Assembly: GCA_037951165.1 (NCBI GenBank)
Contig: JBBDHG010000011.1
Location: forward strand, 4,243,001 to 4,307,000
From: Lophius americanus
Lineage: Eukaryota; Chordata; Actinopteri; Lophiiformes; Lophiidae
Length of the DNA stretch: 64,000 bases
Direction: 5' to 3'
Shown here: positions 62,951 through 64,000 of the stretch, one piece after another
Layout of the letters: each line of letters opens with the position of its first letter
Position numbering within the stretch: position 1 is the stretch's first letter
Notes under the pieces: generated by a model
The model's input: only the letters and a program-made list of their open reading frames with translations
What the model was told of the DNA's origin: nothing
Database searches by the model: none
Translations under genes and position numbers: made by a program

Positions 62951-64000
62951 CTTAGATAGGGAGGGAGAAAAAAAAGAAGTGTCATAAGGCATCATGCACA
63001 TGTTGATTTTCATCGGTTTTCTTCTTGTGCAAAATTCATGACATGAGAAATTCCTCAAAACGCATTAAAACTTATCATTTGTCTAAAACAAATCACATCT
63101 AAATTATTACTGCTGTCGTTTTAATCTCATTTATCGATTGAACGAAAATAAATAAAGAAAATGGCTAAAATAGTCATTTCAGGAGCAAAGCCGTAAACGT
63201 GTATTTTTTTCTTCTTGTTTGTAAGCTTCACACAAAAAAAAAACACTCTCAGAGAATGAGCAATTCTGCAGAAGAAAGTGGAAACATTTACCTTCATGTG
63301 TTTTCGGAGGGAGCTGGGGTGTGTGTATGACTTGTCGCACATTTTGCAGAGGTAGGGCTTGTCCGACGTGTGGACGTGCATGTGTTTCTTGCGGTCACTG
63401 CTGTTTGCAAACCGTCTGTCGCAGCCATCAAACTCACACTTAAAAGGCTTCTCACCTACGAAGGAGAAAATAAATGCAAATTAACACTGGCTTCCAAAAT
63501 TCGACTTTAATTAAGCTCAAGTGTATTTATTTGTTTGGCAAATGGAAAAATAATAAAAAGGCACCCTTCTTTTATATTAAATATGAGACTATATTTTCAC
63601 AGAACTACAAATTAATTTATATTTAACCAAAGCATATTAATTCATTCAATGAATACGTGTCTCAGCTTGAATATAAAATAAAAGCAAGTGAAATATTTTA
63701 TGTTCATTGAGATCCCAGCTGCTTTATAAATAATAATAAGCCGGATCACATGCTTTTATTTTATTTTTCTGGCTGGAGATTGTCAGCGTGATTTGCGCAG
63801 TAAAAGCGGTGCGGATCTTACCGGTGTGAGTCCTTTTGTGAATTTTTAGATTTTCCGATCGGGCAAACACTTTGCCACAGCCTGGGAATGGACACGGAAA
63901 GGGCTTCTCTCCGGTGTGAACTCTGATATGATTTACAAGTTTGTATTTGGCTTTGAATGGCTTCCCCTCTCTGGCGCAATCCTCCCAGAAGCAGATGTGG
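62753..64000 (-). CDS. zic1: zic1 (partial): C-terminal 179 residues of a ZIC zinc-finger transcription factor, three exons
   Basis: This encodes a nuclear C2H2 zinc-finger transcription factor of the GLI/ZIC superfamily, which acts in neural plate border, cerebellum and dorsal somite patterning. Reading the minus strand from 64000, exon 1 (63822-64000, cut by the window edge) gives zinc fingers 2 and 3, exon 2 (63292-63455) gives fingers 4 and 5, and exon 3 (62753-62950) gives the C-terminal tail. Introns are GT-AG, 366 and 341 bp. The phases join cleanly: a GGT glycine is split between exons 1 and 2, and exon 2 ends on a full codon. The tail carries [20 protein letters not shown] and ends SALSSNFNEWYV. 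This fits zic1 better than zic2 (alanine/glycine-rich tail) or zic3 (tail ending PPNFNEWYV). The start codon, N-terminal region and finger 1 lie beyond the window. The partner zic4 is expected further right. I am very sure of ZIC and fairly sure of zic1. Confidence 0.95.
62951..63291 (-). other. zic1: zic1 intron 2
   Basis: A 341-bp intron with donor GTAAAT and acceptor CTATCTAAG. The pyrimidine tract just before the acceptor is TTTTTTTCTCCCTCCC. Reading through from exon 2 into the intron meets no conserved coding sequence. Confidence 0.93.
63292..63455 (-). CDS. zic1: zic1 exon 2 (zinc fingers 4 and 5)
   Basis: This is a 164-bp exon between an acceptor AG (63457-63456) and a donor GTAAAT (63291-63286). 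It completes the split glycine and encodes 54 further residues. Finger 4 includes CDRRFANSSDRKKHMHVH and finger 5 includes CKMCDKSYTHPSSLRKHMK. The last histidine of finger 5 is supplied by exon 3, so a splice site cuts the final finger. The sequence is essentially invariant among vertebrate ZIC1-3. Confidence 0.97.
63456..63821 (-). other. zic1: zic1 intron 1
   Basis: A 366-bp AT-rich intron with donor GTAAGA and an acceptor in the context CTTCGTAG. I see no repeat or second gene in it. Confidence 0.93.
63822..64000 (-). CDS. zic1: zic1 exon 1, 3' part (zinc fingers 2 and 3)
   Basis: The exon enters from beyond the window; base 64000 is the last base of a codon. It encodes 59 residues starting HICFWEDCAREG, plus one base of a split glycine codon. 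Finger 2 has the ZIC-type C-x4-C spacing and ends HIRVH. The TGEKPFPC linker leads into finger 3, which ends HKRTH. The exon ends ACCG followed by the donor GTAAGA (63821-63816). Confidence 0.96.

Noticed and set aside
62753..64000. Identity as zic2, zic3, zic4 or a GLI gene
   Set aside because: The finger sequence excludes GLI. The tail with TPPTIVSPS and SALSSNFNEWYV, without an alanine/glycine expansion, fits zic1 and not zic2 or zic3; zic4 proteins lack this tail.

Overview
The window is animal nuclear DNA, almost certainly from a teleost fish. The only gene I can support is at the far right end. There, on the minus strand, lie the last part of exon 1, all of exon 2 and all of exon 3 of a ZIC-family zinc-finger transcription factor. 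Its C-terminal tail identifies it best as zic1. The teleost assignment rests on that tail and on the repeats: Tc1-like elements, RTE-clade LINE pieces, fish L1-type tails, a Ty3/gypsy remnant and several short non-autonomous DNA elements. There is no operon, CRISPR array, rRNA or convincing tRNA.

Layout. 1-19500 is gene-free, with mostly unique DNA, some segments that look like conserved non-coding elements (CNEs), simple repeats and a DNA-transposon remnant (4965-5646). 19502-26955 is a transposon cluster: a Tc1 remnant, a 218-bp tandem array rich in TATGT, an RTE-type LINE fragment, a deleted Ty3/gypsy element with one recognisable LTR, the rest of the array, and a second RTE fragment in inverted orientation. 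26956-58840 is again a gene desert, with a second Tc1 remnant (30975-31417), a ~150-bp-unit tandem element (32900-34000), LINE tails (37.3 kb, 46.8 kb) and an interspersed repeat pair (28.9 kb and 51.2 kb). A CpG-rich island lies at 58845-59225. The zic1 3' UTR and exons occupy 61830-64000.

How it fits together. Zic1 and zic4 normally form a head-to-head pair in vertebrates, so zic4 should lie beyond base 64000. The ~61 kb here would then be the downstream regulatory desert of zic1. In medaka, a large transposon insertion at the zic1/zic4 locus disrupts dorsal trunk expression (the Double anal fin mutant), so non-coding DNA around these genes is known to matter. The CNE calls are by eye only and need alignment to other fish.

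Best oddities. (1) A perfect 136-bp inverted repeat sits inside the otherwise decayed gypsy remnant. (2) Three copies of GAGACAA(C/T)TGAT lie within 282 bp at 1360-1641, two followed by octamer-like motifs. (3) There is an orphan CpG island ~3.5 kb downstream of the zic1 stop codon. (4) The 32.9-34.0 kb element is built from degenerate ~150-bp units. I see no evidence for a wholly new biological system; this is a developmental-gene desert shaped by transposons.
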